From RGIG464 sp045643185 (GTDB lineage Bacteria > Myxococcota_A > Bradymonadia > UBA4248): a stretch of DNA of 12,847 nt. Location of the stretch: assembly GCA_045643185.1 (NCBI GenBank), contig JAZUKH010000201.1, positions 1 to 12,847 of the forward strand. Direction: 5' to 3'. Under the pieces are notes generated by a model that saw nothing but the letters and a program-made list of their open reading frames with translations, had not been told where the DNA came from and did no database searches. The position numbers and the translations under genes were made by a program. This document shows positions 1-7,721 of this stretch, in pieces; the stretch's first letter is position 1; every line of letters starts with the position of its first letter.

Positions 1-2513
1 TGGACGACAAATCAGCGCGTCGCCGCTTGATCACAGCTGACGAAATCGACAGACTGACAAATTCCTCCGAAATGTCAGCCGTTGATCCCGCAGCGCACCC
101 AGCAACAGCCAATGCGACGTCGCCCGTTCAGAGCAACAAAACCAGCGACACGCCGTCGGGCACACAACGCGCTGCCAAGCGCAACTCGCTTCGTGAGAGC
201 CAACAGGCCACGGCGCTCGACCTAGCCCGAAGACTGCGTACCAAGAGCAGACTCATGGCTGCCGCACTCGACGAAAATACGCAGCCTGACACCCCTGCCC
301 CCGTTTCTGATTCGGATGTTCTCGACCAGGCTGTCGCAATGGCCAAAGATTGTGATTCCAAGATGGTCATGGCCGCCTCCAGTGCGTCGTCTCAAGCCGT
401 TGTATCGATTTTCGACAAAACTGAACCGGAAGACGAGTCCACCAGGTCGAGTGCCGGCATTGAGTCTGAGCTCACAGGCGACCGTCGTACGCCTGAACAA
501 GCCGGCAACCTAAAAAGCTATTATTCAGGCTCACAAAGTGCCGTTTCGACAGCACGCGCCCCCGGAAGAGCCGCCATCATCACACGGAAATCCATTCAGG
601 AAGCCAGCAAACAGGCTGCGCGTGTCGACAATTCGCTCTATACGCGCAACACGGCGCCGCTTCCGACCGGCTACAACCCGTTCTCACTGAGCCCGGGTAA
701 ATTCCCGATTCTGAGCCAGTTTGGTCGCAACCTGCTGGCGGCAGCACGTGATGGCAAGATCGACCCCGTCATTGAACGCGATCACGAGATCGACCAGCTC
801 ATCGACATTCTCCACAAACGCCGCAGCAACAACCCCGTGCTCGTGGGCGAAGCCGGCGTCGGTAAAACAGCGATCATTGAAGGTCTGGCGTTGCGTATGG
901 CCAAACAACAAGCGCCGCGCGGCCTTGAAAATCACACCATCATTGCGCTCGATTACGGTGCGATTCTCTGTGGCACGCAGTTACGCGGCGCTGTCCAGGA
1001 ACGCATCAATGCCATCAAAAAAGAAGTTCGTTATGCCAACGGACTGATCATCCTGTTCTTTGACGAGATCCACACGTGGCTTTCTCCGGCGTCGAGCGAT
1101 CCCAATGCAGACGCAGCTTTGGAGCTAAAACTCGCGCTTTCCCGCGGGGAACTCATGTGTATTGGCGCCAGTACTCCGGCCGAACTTCGCCACGCCTTCG
1201 ACGCAGATCCGGCTTTTGAACGTCGTTTTGACCTCATCGAAGTCAAGGCACCGAACGTCAAAACATCCATCCAGATCATTAAAAACGGCATTATTCGTCA
1301 ATATGCCGACCATCACGGCGTCAATTATACTGATGACGCGATTGCTAATGCGGTGCGGCTTGCCGACCGCTATATTCAGGAGCGAGCCCTGCCCGACAAA
1401 GCGCTTTCCGTGCTCGACCGAGCCGGCTCGCTGTGTGTCCGATCCAATGATACCGAAGTCACGACCAAGCACGTCGCCGAAGTCATTGCCCAACTTACGG
1501 AAGTGCCCGTCGAGCGTCTGCTCATGACAGAAAAGCAAAAACTCATGCAGATGGAAGACATACTCGGTGAGCGCCTCATCGGTCATGAAAAGAATATTGC
1601 GCGCATAGCCCAGGTCATTCGACGCAATCAGGCCGGTTTTGGTGCGCAACGCCCCATCGGTTCTTTCCTATTTCTCGGCCCCACCGGCGTCGGCAAGACC
1701 GAAGCCGCCAAAGTCCTCGCCGATTTTCTCTTTGGATCACGCAAACACATCGTCCGATTCGACATGAGTGAATTCATGGAGCAGCATTCCGTCGCCAAAC
1801 TCATTGGCGCTCCGGCTGGTTACGTCGGTTTTGACGATGGTGGTCTGCTCACCGAAGCCCTTCGCAAACGTCCTTATCAGATCGTCCTTTTTGACGAGAT
1901 CGAAAAAGCCCACCCCGATGTTATGAACATCCTGTTGCAGATCCTCGACGAAGGACGTTTGACCGACGCAAAAGGCAGACACGTCGATTTTTCAAACACC
2001 GTCGTCATTTTGACCAGCAACATCGGCGCACAGGAAGTGATGGAAGCCGCTCGCAAAGGCATCGGATTTTCGGGACCCAATGCCGCTTTTACCGATATTG
2101 ACGCGGAACAGGTCATTCTCAAAGCAGCTCGCTCGCGTTTCACCCCGGAATTGTATAACCGCATCGAAGAAAAACTCGTCTTCCATGCCCTGACGCGTCA
2201 GGAAGTCGAACGCATTGCCAGCCTTTTGCTCAACGATTCCAAAAAGCGTCTTTTCGAGGACAAGCACATTGAATTGAACATCAACGAGGATGCCATCATC
2301 CCGTATTTGATCGAACACGGCGGCTACGACCCGATGTTTGGTGCTCGTCCAATGCGTCAAACCATTCAATCCCTCGTCGAATCGAAGATCGCTGACTGGA
2401 TTCTCTCGCACGATGCCCTGCCCGAGTCCCTCGATGTCGACCTCGTTGAAGATACCGTCACCGTTTCCGCAGCGCTTACATTTCCATGGCAAAGCATTCC
2501 AGTGTCTCTCTAA
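1..2513 (+). CDS. Double-AAA+ Clp-type protein unfoldase (ClpA/ClpC-like), left end open
   Basis: ATP-driven protein unfoldase of the Clp/Hsp100 class, expected in the cytoplasm. Residue numbers count from the TTG at 27. The first AAA+ module begins near residue 225, with Walker A GEAGVGKT (274-281) and Walker B DE (346-347). The second has Walker A GPTGVGKT (551-558), pore loop GYVG (598-601), Walker B DE (623-624), an arginine-finger-like Arg in ELYNR (712) and sensor-2 GAR (774). The modules are joined directly, without the long coiled M-domain of ClpB. An IGF tripeptide at 679-681 sits where ClpA carries its ClpP-binding loop, so a ClpP partner is plausible. Residues 1-224 are Ser/Ala/Thr-rich, probably disordered, and no Clp_N repeat is seen. 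The frame is open to base 1 and the TTG at 27 has no ribosome binding site, so the real start is probably at or left of the edge. In the first module the usual pore-loop aromatic is Leu (L319). The family call is secure; the subtype is not. Confidence 0.9.
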   Translation, partial: DDKSARRRLITADEIDRLTNSSEMSAVDPAAHPATANATSPVQSNKTSDTPSGTQRAAKRNSLRESQQATALDLARRLRTKSRLMAAALDENTQPDTPAPVSDSDVLDQAVAMAKDCDSKMVMAASSASSQAVVSIFDKTEPEDESTRSSAGIESELTGDRRTPEQAGNLKSYYSGSQSAVSTARAPGRAAIITRKSIQEASKQAARVDNSLYTRNTAPLPTGYNPFSLSPGKFPILSQFGRNLLAAARDGKIDPVIERDHEIDQLIDILHKRRSNNPVLVGEAGVGKTAIIEGLALRMAKQQAPRGLENHTIIALDYGAILCGTQLRGAVQERINAIKKEVRYANGLIILFFDEIHTWLSPASSDPNADAALELKLALSRGELMCIGASTPAELRHAFDADPAFERRFDLIEVKAPNVKTSIQIIKNGIIRQYADHHGVNYTDDAIANAVRLADRYIQERALPDKALSVLDRAGSLCVRSNDTEVTTKHVAEVIAQLTEVPVERLLMTEKQKLMQMEDILGERLIGHEKNIARIAQVIRRNQAGFGAQRPIGSFLFLGPTGVGKTEAAKVLADFLFGSRKHIVRFDMSEFMEQHSVAKLIGAPAGYVGFDDGGLLTEALRKRPYQIVLFDEIEKAHPDVMNILLQILDEGRLTDAKGRHVDFSNTVVILTSNIGAQEVMEAARKGIGFSGPNAAFTDIDAEQVILKAARSRFTPELYNRIEEKLVFHALTRQEVERIASLLLNDSKKRLFEDKHIELNINEDAIIPYLIEHGGYDPMFGARPMRQTIQSLVESKIADWILSHDALPESLDVDLVEDTVTVSAALTFPWQSIPVSL

Positions 2514-3979
2514 ACCGCTCAGCGATCGAAAAACTCGCCAAATCGACGCAGCAACTCTATTTGGCGCAGCAATATGCCGAGGTTCTGCCGCAGGCCCAAA
2601 AGCTTCGTCAAGCCGCGACATTTCCCGCCTTCGACGCCATCGTCCTGACAAGCCACATTTGGACAATCAAATCCATGATGGCCTTACACGTCGACGATCT
2701 CCGCGACGCCATTTTAGCCTATCAGTCGGATGCCAGGTCAAAACAGCACGTCCAACACCAGTTTCAGGCAGCTCAGTTCCTTCTGCAGTATTGTTTGAAA
2801 TGCGCCGACTATGCCGGCGCGATCACCGCGATGGACGAAACGGCAGCTTTTCTGCCCGACGACCAGCGCAACAAACTCATGTTGCAGGCTGCCGAGATCG
2901 AGATCGCTACTGCGCGCTTTAACGACGCTCAAATGCGTTTGGACGCCCTTCTAGCGAACGAAACGACAGCCAACGATGTCCGAGCCAACGCGCACCGACT
3001 GACATTTTCGCTCAACCAGGTTTTGGATGCAAACGACGTAGCCCAACATCATCTTGACGAATATTTCACACAGATCGAAGCCTGTTCACACGACCCAGCC
3101 GAGCTCGTCGAAGCCATGGCACTGAAAGCCGATGTTTCGCTCAAACACGGCCACGCGAACGAGGCGCTTCAAACGCGTGACGCCATTCAAACGCTGTACG
3201 GTGCAAACGCTACGTTTGACGAGAATGCCTTACAAAACGAACTTAGTCGCGCCGAGATCCTGATGGCGCAACTCGCCACACACGACGCACTTGACCTACT
3301 CGACAACGTGAAAAAACGCATTTGGTCGATGGATCCCGACGAATCCAAACACATCCGTCGTGCCTATGCCCTAACCCGGTGCCAGCTTTCACTCGACGTG
3401 GACAACGCAAGACTCGATCCAGACACTGAGTTTGCACTTCTTGACCAACTGATGCCGTCTCCCTTCGCGCTCGAGAATGTCGCCGCACAACTCAGTGCCG
3501 TTCAACATGCCCTTTTACGCAAAAAATACGACGGTTTAAGTTCACAACTCGATGCCATACGTAACCAGTGCGAGCGTTTATCACTCAACGCCGTTTTGGC
3601 GCCGGTCGATGCGACCCACGCAGAACTCTGTTGGAACCTGGGTGACGCCGATCGGGCGCTGATGTTCGCTCAGCGCGCGCTGGCGCGCTTCACCGCCCGT
3701 CAAGACATGGTCGCCAGCGCACGCGTCAACGCCAGATGCCTCGTCATCACCGGCGATCTGACTTTAGCTGACCAACTACACGCCCAGATCACGCCTTTTA
3801 TCGACCTCGGACACAGAGACATTGCTTTGACACTCGCCCTGGCCTGTGCTGACGCACAAATTCGTGCAAATAACACCGACGTGGCCCGCGAACACCTCGA
3901 TCTGGCGCAAACACTCATCGTACCCGGCACCATGACGCCCAGGGAAAACCGGTTAGATCAACTTCTCAACCGACTTTAA
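2486..3979 (+). CDS. TPR-like all-helical protein coupled to the Clp ATPase
   Basis: A 497-residue soluble protein with no signal peptide or membrane segment. It is rich in Ala, Leu, Asp and Gln and is built almost wholly of amphipathic helices. Several helix pairs look like degenerate tetratricopeptide units, for example 'DADRALMFAQRALARF' and 'HANEALQTRDAIQTLYG', each with the small/large residue spacing of TPRs. TPR solenoids usually bind other proteins; no catalytic motif is visible. The ATG lies 28 bases inside the end of the Clp gene in another frame and has no clear ribosome binding site, which points to translational coupling. The natural inference is an adaptor, substrate-delivery or regulatory partner of the ATPase. 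The exact family is not recognised. The next in-frame Met is about 64 codons later and would remove the first helices, so the overlapping start is preferred. Confidence 0.8.
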   Translation: MAKHSSVSLNRSAIEKLAKSTQQLYLAQQYAEVLPQAQKLRQAATFPAFDAIVLTSHIWTIKSMMALHVDDLRDAILAYQSDARSKQHVQHQFQAAQFLLQYCLKCADYAGAITAMDETAAFLPDDQRNKLMLQAAEIEIATARFNDAQMRLDALLANETTANDVRANAHRLTFSLNQVLDANDVAQHHLDEYFTQIEACSHDPAELVEAMALKADVSLKHGHANEALQTRDAIQTLYGANATFDENALQNELSRAEILMAQLATHDALDLLDNVKKRIWSMDPDESKHIRRAYALTRCQLSLDVDNARLDPDTEFALLDQLMPSPFALENVAAQLSAVQHALLRKKYDGLSSQLDAIRNQCERLSLNAVLAPVDATHAELCWNLGDADRALMFAQRALARFTARQDMVASARVNARCLVITGDLTLADQLHAQITPFIDLGHRDIALTLALACADAQIRANNTDVAREHLDLAQTLIVPGTMTPRENRLDQLLNRL

Positions 3980-4045
3980 CCCTGAGCTTTTTCAAGCTGC
4001 ACACGTAAGACTTTGACCGCGCGGATTGGCTCTAACAAACTTTGT

Positions 4046-5668
4046 TTAAGCGCTTGGGGCTGTTGTATCGACGTTTTCAGCCTTGTTTTCAACCTCACCC
4101 GTCTGAGCACCTTCGCTTGGTTGTGCAGGATTCGTCTGTATCGCGACTTCATTTTGAGCGACCTCGTCGGATCGAGTCGATTCGTCAGTCGGAACTGAAG
4201 TCGCTGCAACAAGTTTCTGAACATTTTCGGCATCCTGTTTGGCACGCTGAGTATCCAGTTCCTGACAATAGCGCTGATCGGCTTCACGATCACGTTTCTG
4301 CTGAAGTCGTTCCCTTTCCACTTCTTCGATCGTGTAATCCCAACCATTTTCAACCAACGGAATCTCAAAAGCCCGAATGCTTTCACTCCGTTCCTGAATG
4401 CGTTTATACAAACTGGATGAACGTTTCGGCTTGTTATCAAACACGATCTGGCGCGTGACCGGATCAAAACGATCAAGATGGTGATAGGCCTCGACGTTGC
4501 CAGGAAGATTTTTGCGCGCAGCCCGTTGCAGAATATGCACCTGACAGAGTGCCATCAAAATCGCGCAAAGCGGCACACCTGCGATCATGCCGACAAAACC
4601 AAATCCACTCCCACCGATCAGAATGGCGACTAGCACCATGAAGCTCGAAAGCCCGACAGAATCACCAAGGATCTTGGGACCGAGCAAGCTGCCATCAACT
4701 TGTTGAAGCACAAAAATGAAGATGACGAAATACAACGCTTGAACAGGCTCAACACAGCCAATCAGGATTGCCGATGGAATAGCCCCCAAAAACGGCCCAA
4801 AAAACGGAATGATGTTCGTCGCCCCGACCACTGCAGCCACGAGAAGCGCGTACGGCATGCCCATGACCGAAACGCCGATATAACACATGATGCCAATGAT
4901 GATCGAGTCGAGGATCTTTCCGATCAAAAAGCCGCCAAATTTCTCATCGATGATACGCAGATTTCTGAGCGTTCCATTGGCGGTCGCCGCATTGAACAGC
5001 GCAAACAAAGCTCGGCGAAAACGAGCCACGATCGAATCTTTCCAAATCAATACATAGACAGATACGAATACGCCGAGAAGCAAATTTTTGCAGACGACGA
5101 GGATATCCATGACACTGCTCGTCACTTTGCCAAGCAGGTTATTAAATTGCGGCGAAAACTGTTCAGCGATCCACTGCTGAACTGACGCAACTACCGTCGT
5201 TAAGATCTCTTTGGATGACGCGTCAAAAGCATATTCATCAACCAATCCGTTATACCAATTCAGAATATTTTGCGAATAGGTCGGGACATTGGCGAGTATG
5301 TTTTGAATACTCTGGATCAACTGAGGCAATAGCAATGCGATCATGGCGTAACACAAAAGCAGCATGACAGTAACCGTCGTCAAAGCGCTGGAAACGCGAA
5401 TGACTTTTAACGTACGCACCGCTGGAGTTTTTTTACGCCAGGCAAAGAGTTTTAAGACGCTATTTTGAATCACGCACATGAGTGGATTAAGGATGTACGC
5501 GATCACGAACCCGAAAATGATCGGGCTAAAGATGTCGAGGATATGGGAAATTCCACCCACGACGTCATCGTATCGAAACAGGACGAAAAAGACGAGAAGT
5601 GCCGCGGCAATAACAAGAAACGCGATGATACCAACGCGTTTAAACTTCACTAACTGTTTTTCATCCAT
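4046..5668 (-). CDS. AI-2E family (PerM/UPF0118) membrane transporter-like protein
   Basis: A 540-residue inner-membrane protein of the AI-2E transporter family (PF01594). Members have been linked to autoinducer-2 export or Na+/H+ exchange, and the substrate here cannot be told. Hydrophobic segments lie near 11-32, 44-66, 93-118 and 185-208, with a dense block at 245-380. Family signatures are NIIPFFGPFLGAIP (285-298) and GPKILGDSVGL (330-340), followed by a Gly-rich hydrophobic stretch. A soluble loop at about 119-184 separates TM3 and TM4, as is usual. The last 150 or so residues form an extra hydrophilic tail, first Arg/Gln/Glu-rich (about 420-490) and then acidic and Thr/Ala/Pro-rich, probably disordered and cytoplasmic. 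The start ATG at 5668 has an AGGA about 10 bases upstream. The gene converges with the TPR gene; no convincing terminator is seen in the 66-base gap. Confidence 0.9.
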   Translation of the reverse strand: MDEKQLVKFKRVGIIAFLVIAAALLVFFVLFRYDDVVGGISHILDIFSPIIFGFVIAYILNPLMCVIQNSVLKLFAWRKKTPAVRTLKVIRVSSALTTVTVMLLLCYAMIALLLPQLIQSIQNILANVPTYSQNILNWYNGLVDEYAFDASSKEILTTVVASVQQWIAEQFSPQFNNLLGKVTSSVMDILVVCKNLLLGVFVSVYVLIWKDSIVARFRRALFALFNAATANGTLRNLRIIDEKFGGFLIGKILDSIIIGIMCYIGVSVMGMPYALLVAAVVGATNIIPFFGPFLGAIPSAILIGCVEPVQALYFVIFIFVLQQVDGSLLGPKILGDSVGLSSFMVLVAILIGGSGFGFVGMIAGVPLCAILMALCQVHILQRAARKNLPGNVEAYHHLDRFDPVTRQIVFDNKPKRSSSLYKRIQERSESIRAFEIPLVENGWDYTIEEVERERLQQKRDREADQRYCQELDTQRAKQDAENVQKLVAATSVPTDESTRSDEVAQNEVAIQTNPAQPSEGAQTGEVENKAENVDTTAPSA

Positions 5669-5730
5669 TTTGGAGATTTCCTAACAAGCACAGACAACGG
5701 GCACACACTGGCGCCGCAGGCAGAAGGGGT

Positions 5731-5824
5731 AGCGGCGTATTGGGTGAATGGGGCGTTAGCCGGCCGGATCGGACGGCTCTACCGCCCCATTCGCCCAATA
5801 GCCGCGTAGGGGAAGGCTTTCCCC
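5731..5824 (+). repeat. Two-hairpin intergenic repeat, copy 1
   Basis: Hairpin 1 pairs 5732-5755 with 5783-5805: GCGGC, a bulged G (5737), then TATTGGG.GAATGGGGCG, with one mismatch. Its loop holds a smaller stem, AGCCG (5758-5762) with CGGCT (5774-5778). Two bases after hairpin 1 comes hairpin 2, GGGGAA / TTCCCC with loop GGCT (5809-5824). The same base sequence, bulge position and AGGGG/CCCCT second hairpin recur, in the other orientation, at the right edge of the window. Copy 1 lies between ackA and the AI-2E gene, both minus-strand, so it is antisense to them. Hairpin 2 lies 14 bases beyond the ackA stop but has no T-tract on the minus strand, so it is not a classical terminator. Confidence 0.75.
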
Positions 5825-5837
5825 TCCTTACAGAACC

Positions 5838-7028
5838 TTACTTGTTCACAATCGCGTAGGTCTGCTGCGCGATCGCGAGTTCTTCGTTTGTGGGAACGAC
5901 CCAGACCTGGACGTTTGATTTATCCGTGGAGATCTTGCGTTCTTTGCCGTGGCAGTCGTTGGCGTCGAGGTCGATATCGATGCCGAGGAGCTGGAGTTTT
6001 TTGCAGACTTCAGCGCGGACATAGGGGCTATTCTCACCGATACCAGCGGTAAAGACGATCGCATCAACGTGACCGAGGACCATAGCATAAGCGCCGATGT
6101 ATTTGACGATACGATAGATGAAGACGTCCATGGCGCGTTTGCAGGCGGGGTTGCCTTCAGCGACGCCGTCTTCCATCACGCGGCAGTCATTGGAGATGCC
6201 GGAGAGGCCGAGAAGACCGGACTGTTTGTTGATGAGGTTATCGAGTTCGTCGGCGTTCATACCTTTGGTGCGACCGAGGTATGTGAGGACAGCGGGATCG
6301 ATATCGCCGCAGCGCGTCCCCATGCAAAGCCCTTCGAGCGGGGTGAGGCCCATCGAGGTGTCGACGGATTTTCCGCCTTGAATGGCCGTGACGGAGGAAC
6401 CGCTACCGAGATGGCAGCTGATGATATTGATATCTTTGATGTCGCGGCCCATGAGTTCGGCGAGACGTCCCGAAACGAATTGATGGGAAGTGCCGTGTGC
6501 GCCGTAACGACGGATGTGATCTTCCGTATAGAGTTTATAAGGAATCGCGTAAAGATAGGCGTATTCAGGGATCGTCTGATGGAAGGAGGTGTCAAAGACG
6601 GTGACATTGGGGACGCCCGGGAAGAGTTTCTGGCAAACTTCGAGCCCCGTTACGTGAGCGGGAACATGAAGCGGATCAAGGGGATAAACGCTTTTGATCT
6701 CATCGATGATCTTCTGATCAACGAGGCAGGTTTTGGTGAGTTTTTCACCGCCGTGGACGACGCGGTGGCCGATGGCTTTGATCTCATCGAGGGATTTGAC
6801 CGTACCGTCGAGAAGGAGGTCGATGACGCGTTTGAGACCGGCTTCGTGAGTCGGGAAAACTTCGTCCGTGATCTCAATTTTTTTGCCGTCGGCAGTTTTG
6901 TGTTTGAGGATACCGACCTCTTCACCAATACGTTCGACGTTACCTTTGGCGAGGACGTCGCCGGCAGGCATTTCGAGGAGCTGATATTTAACAGTAGAAG
7001 AACCGCAGTTAATAACGAGAAGTTTCAT
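5838..7028 (-). CDS. ackA: Acetate kinase
   Basis: Transfers phosphate between acetyl phosphate and ADP, giving acetate and ATP, the last step of acetate fermentation in the cytoplasm. At 396 residues it has the usual length. The N-terminal signature INCGSSTVKY contains Asn7. GHRVVHGG carries Arg89, VFDTSFH carries Asp146, YGAHGTSH carries His178, and TRCGDIDP carries Arg239; these match the catalytic and substrate residues of known acetate kinases. GIGEN (329-333) and NEE (381-383) complete the nucleotide and metal site. The ATG at 7028 was chosen because AAGGA lies 6 bases upstream and the protein then starts at the conserved MKLLVINCG. A longer frame to 7067 adds 13 residues with no support. 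It lies downstream of pta on the same strand, with a small lipoprotein gene between them, and its 77-base AT-rich upstream gap suggests it may have its own promoter. Confidence 0.97.
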   Translation of the reverse strand: MKLLVINCGSSTVKYQLLEMPAGDVLAKGNVERIGEEVGILKHKTADGKKIEITDEVFPTHEAGLKRVIDLLLDGTVKSLDEIKAIGHRVVHGGEKLTKTCLVDQKIIDEIKSVYPLDPLHVPAHVTGLEVCQKLFPGVPNVTVFDTSFHQTIPEYAYLYAIPYKLYTEDHIRRYGAHGTSHQFVSGRLAELMGRDIKDINIISCHLGSGSSVTAIQGGKSVDTSMGLTPLEGLCMGTRCGDIDPAVLTYLGRTKGMNADELDNLINKQSGLLGLSGISNDCRVMEDGVAEGNPACKRAMDVFIYRIVKYIGAYAMVLGHVDAIVFTAGIGENSPYVRAEVCKKLQLLGIDIDLDANDCHGKERKISTDKSNVQVWVVPTNEELAIAQQTYAIVNK

Positions 7029-7064
7029 TTCTTTTCCTTTCCGTTGTGGGTTAAAAAATATCAA

Positions 7065-7090
7065 CATAAATAATATATTTAATATTTATG
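7065..7090 (-). promoter_or_regulatory. AT-rich palindrome ahead of ackA, possible promoter or operator
   Basis: CATAAATA (7065-7072) is the exact inverted partner of TATTTATG (7083-7090), around a 10-base AT-only centre. On the minus strand the core offers TATATT- and TATTAT-like -10 sequences about 45 bases ahead of the ackA start, and a TTGATA lies just downstream. Symmetry suits a regulator site and AT-richness suits a promoter, but no -35/-10 pair with good spacing stands out. Confidence 0.3.
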
Positions 7091-7105
7091 CTGACGGTTG
7101 ATTAT

Positions 7106-7579
7106 TTATAAAGTTCTGTATAGATAGAGATCACCGCGCATATCGGTATCGAGAAGCATATTCACCACAGCGGGAGCAATGGCGCTGTCTTCGAAGTGAA
7201 TCGTAGATCCGAATAATTCAGGGTTTTCAGTTATGACAGGCGCTACGGCGAGCATGTGAGTCGTTTTGCCGTCTATTGCGATTTTCTTTTCGTTCAGAAA
7301 ATCCTTGTCTGAGGGCCTGTTTTTATAGGATGGATTGTAGACAATATCATCCGGTTTTGCGTTTTCAATTTTAGCATCGTCATGCGTTGTTTTGTCAGCA
7401 TTAGCCACATCTTTTGAGCCATCCGTCATAGCGCCGTCAGCTTTTTTAGCAATTTCGTCTGCAGAAGGCGTTTCTGCATCCATTTGCGGAGATGGGGTGA
7501 TTGATTTACTGCAAGCCGTAAGCAATAGAACGGTGCCAATGAAAAGGACAAGTATTATCTGATGATATTGCAGCTTCAT
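7106..7579 (-). CDS. Small lipoprotein of unknown function between pta and ackA
   Basis: A 157-residue putative lipoprotein. A short N-terminus and hydrophobic helix (residues 8-20) lead into the lipobox LTAC, with Cys23 as the lipidated residue. After it comes an Asp/Lys/Thr/Ala-rich, probably disordered linker (about 24-85), then a compact region to the C-terminus ending RGDLYLYRTL. There are no cysteines after the lipobox. No family is recognised. It sits between pta and ackA on the same strand, but a terminator-like hairpin lies in the gap after pta, so it is probably not simply an operon member. The ribosome binding site is weak (only AAAG next to the ATG), so expression may be low. Ser24 at the position after Cys would favour outer-membrane sorting under the E. 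coli +2 rule, which is only a guess for this organism. Confidence 0.75.
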   Translation of the reverse strand: MKLQYHQIILVLFIGTVLLLTACSKSITPSPQMDAETPSADEIAKKADGAMTDGSKDVANADKTTHDDAKIENAKPDDIVYNPSYKNRPSDKDFLNEKKIAIDGKTTHMLAVAPVITENPELFGSTIHFEDSAIAPAVVNMLLDTDMRGDLYLYRTL

Positions 7580-7599
7580 CTTTAGACCGTATAAATAGA

Positions 7600-7632
7600 A
7601 ATTAGGGACTAGCGATTTCGCTAATCCCTAAA
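7600..7632 (-). terminator. Long hairpin, probable terminator between pta and the lipoprotein gene
   Basis: The arms around 7600-7615 and 7616-7632 pair over about 16 bases with two mismatches (AGGGACTAGCGA against TCGCTAATCCCT) and almost no loop. On the minus strand the stem is followed by a T-rich run (TTTCTATTTAT). It lies about 90 bases beyond the pta stop and ends about 20 bases before the lipoprotein start, so its T-rich flank may double as the -10 region of that gene. Confidence 0.5.
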
Positions 7633-7689
7633 TGGCATATCAAACCAGAAATTGACGGAGCTGTGAGCAGCGTCGTATCAAGGATTTCG

Positions 7690-7717
7690 CATTGTGCATG
7701 TATAAAGATGCACGATG
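7690..7717 (-). other. Hairpin directly after the pta stop codon
   Basis: CATTGTGCAT (7690-7699) pairs with ATGCACGATG (7708-7717), 10 base pairs with one G-T wobble and an 8-base loop. It begins four bases after the pta stop codon. It lacks a T-tract, so it is more likely an mRNA 3'-end stabiliser or processing stem than a terminator. Confidence 0.4.
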
Positions 7718-7721
7718 TGCA

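Noticed and set aside
27..29. TTG as the start of the Clp ATPase
   Set aside because: No ribosome binding site precedes it and the frame stays open to base 1, where the window begins with a TG that could be part of an ATG or GTG. The gene was treated as open to the left.
3985..3998. AGCTT / AAGCT hairpin after the TPR gene as a terminator
   Set aside because: Only five AT-leaning pairs and no T-tract on either strand.
4042..4458. 138-codon plus-strand frame under the AI-2E tail
   Set aside because: It lies opposite a confident gene and shows no motifs; shadow of the charged tail codons.
5809..5824. GGGGAA / TTCCCC hairpin as the ackA terminator
   Set aside because: No T-tract follows on the minus strand, and the hairpin recurs as part of the two-hairpin repeat, which explains it better.
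7029..7067. Extended ackA start adding 13 residues
   Set aside because: The extra residues match nothing in the family and lie upstream of the AAGGA that serves the ATG at 7028.
5949..7073. 374-codon plus-strand open frame opposite ackA
   Set aside because: It mirrors the acetate kinase codons, has no family motifs, and its length follows from strong codon bias on the coding strand. ackA motifs are unambiguous.
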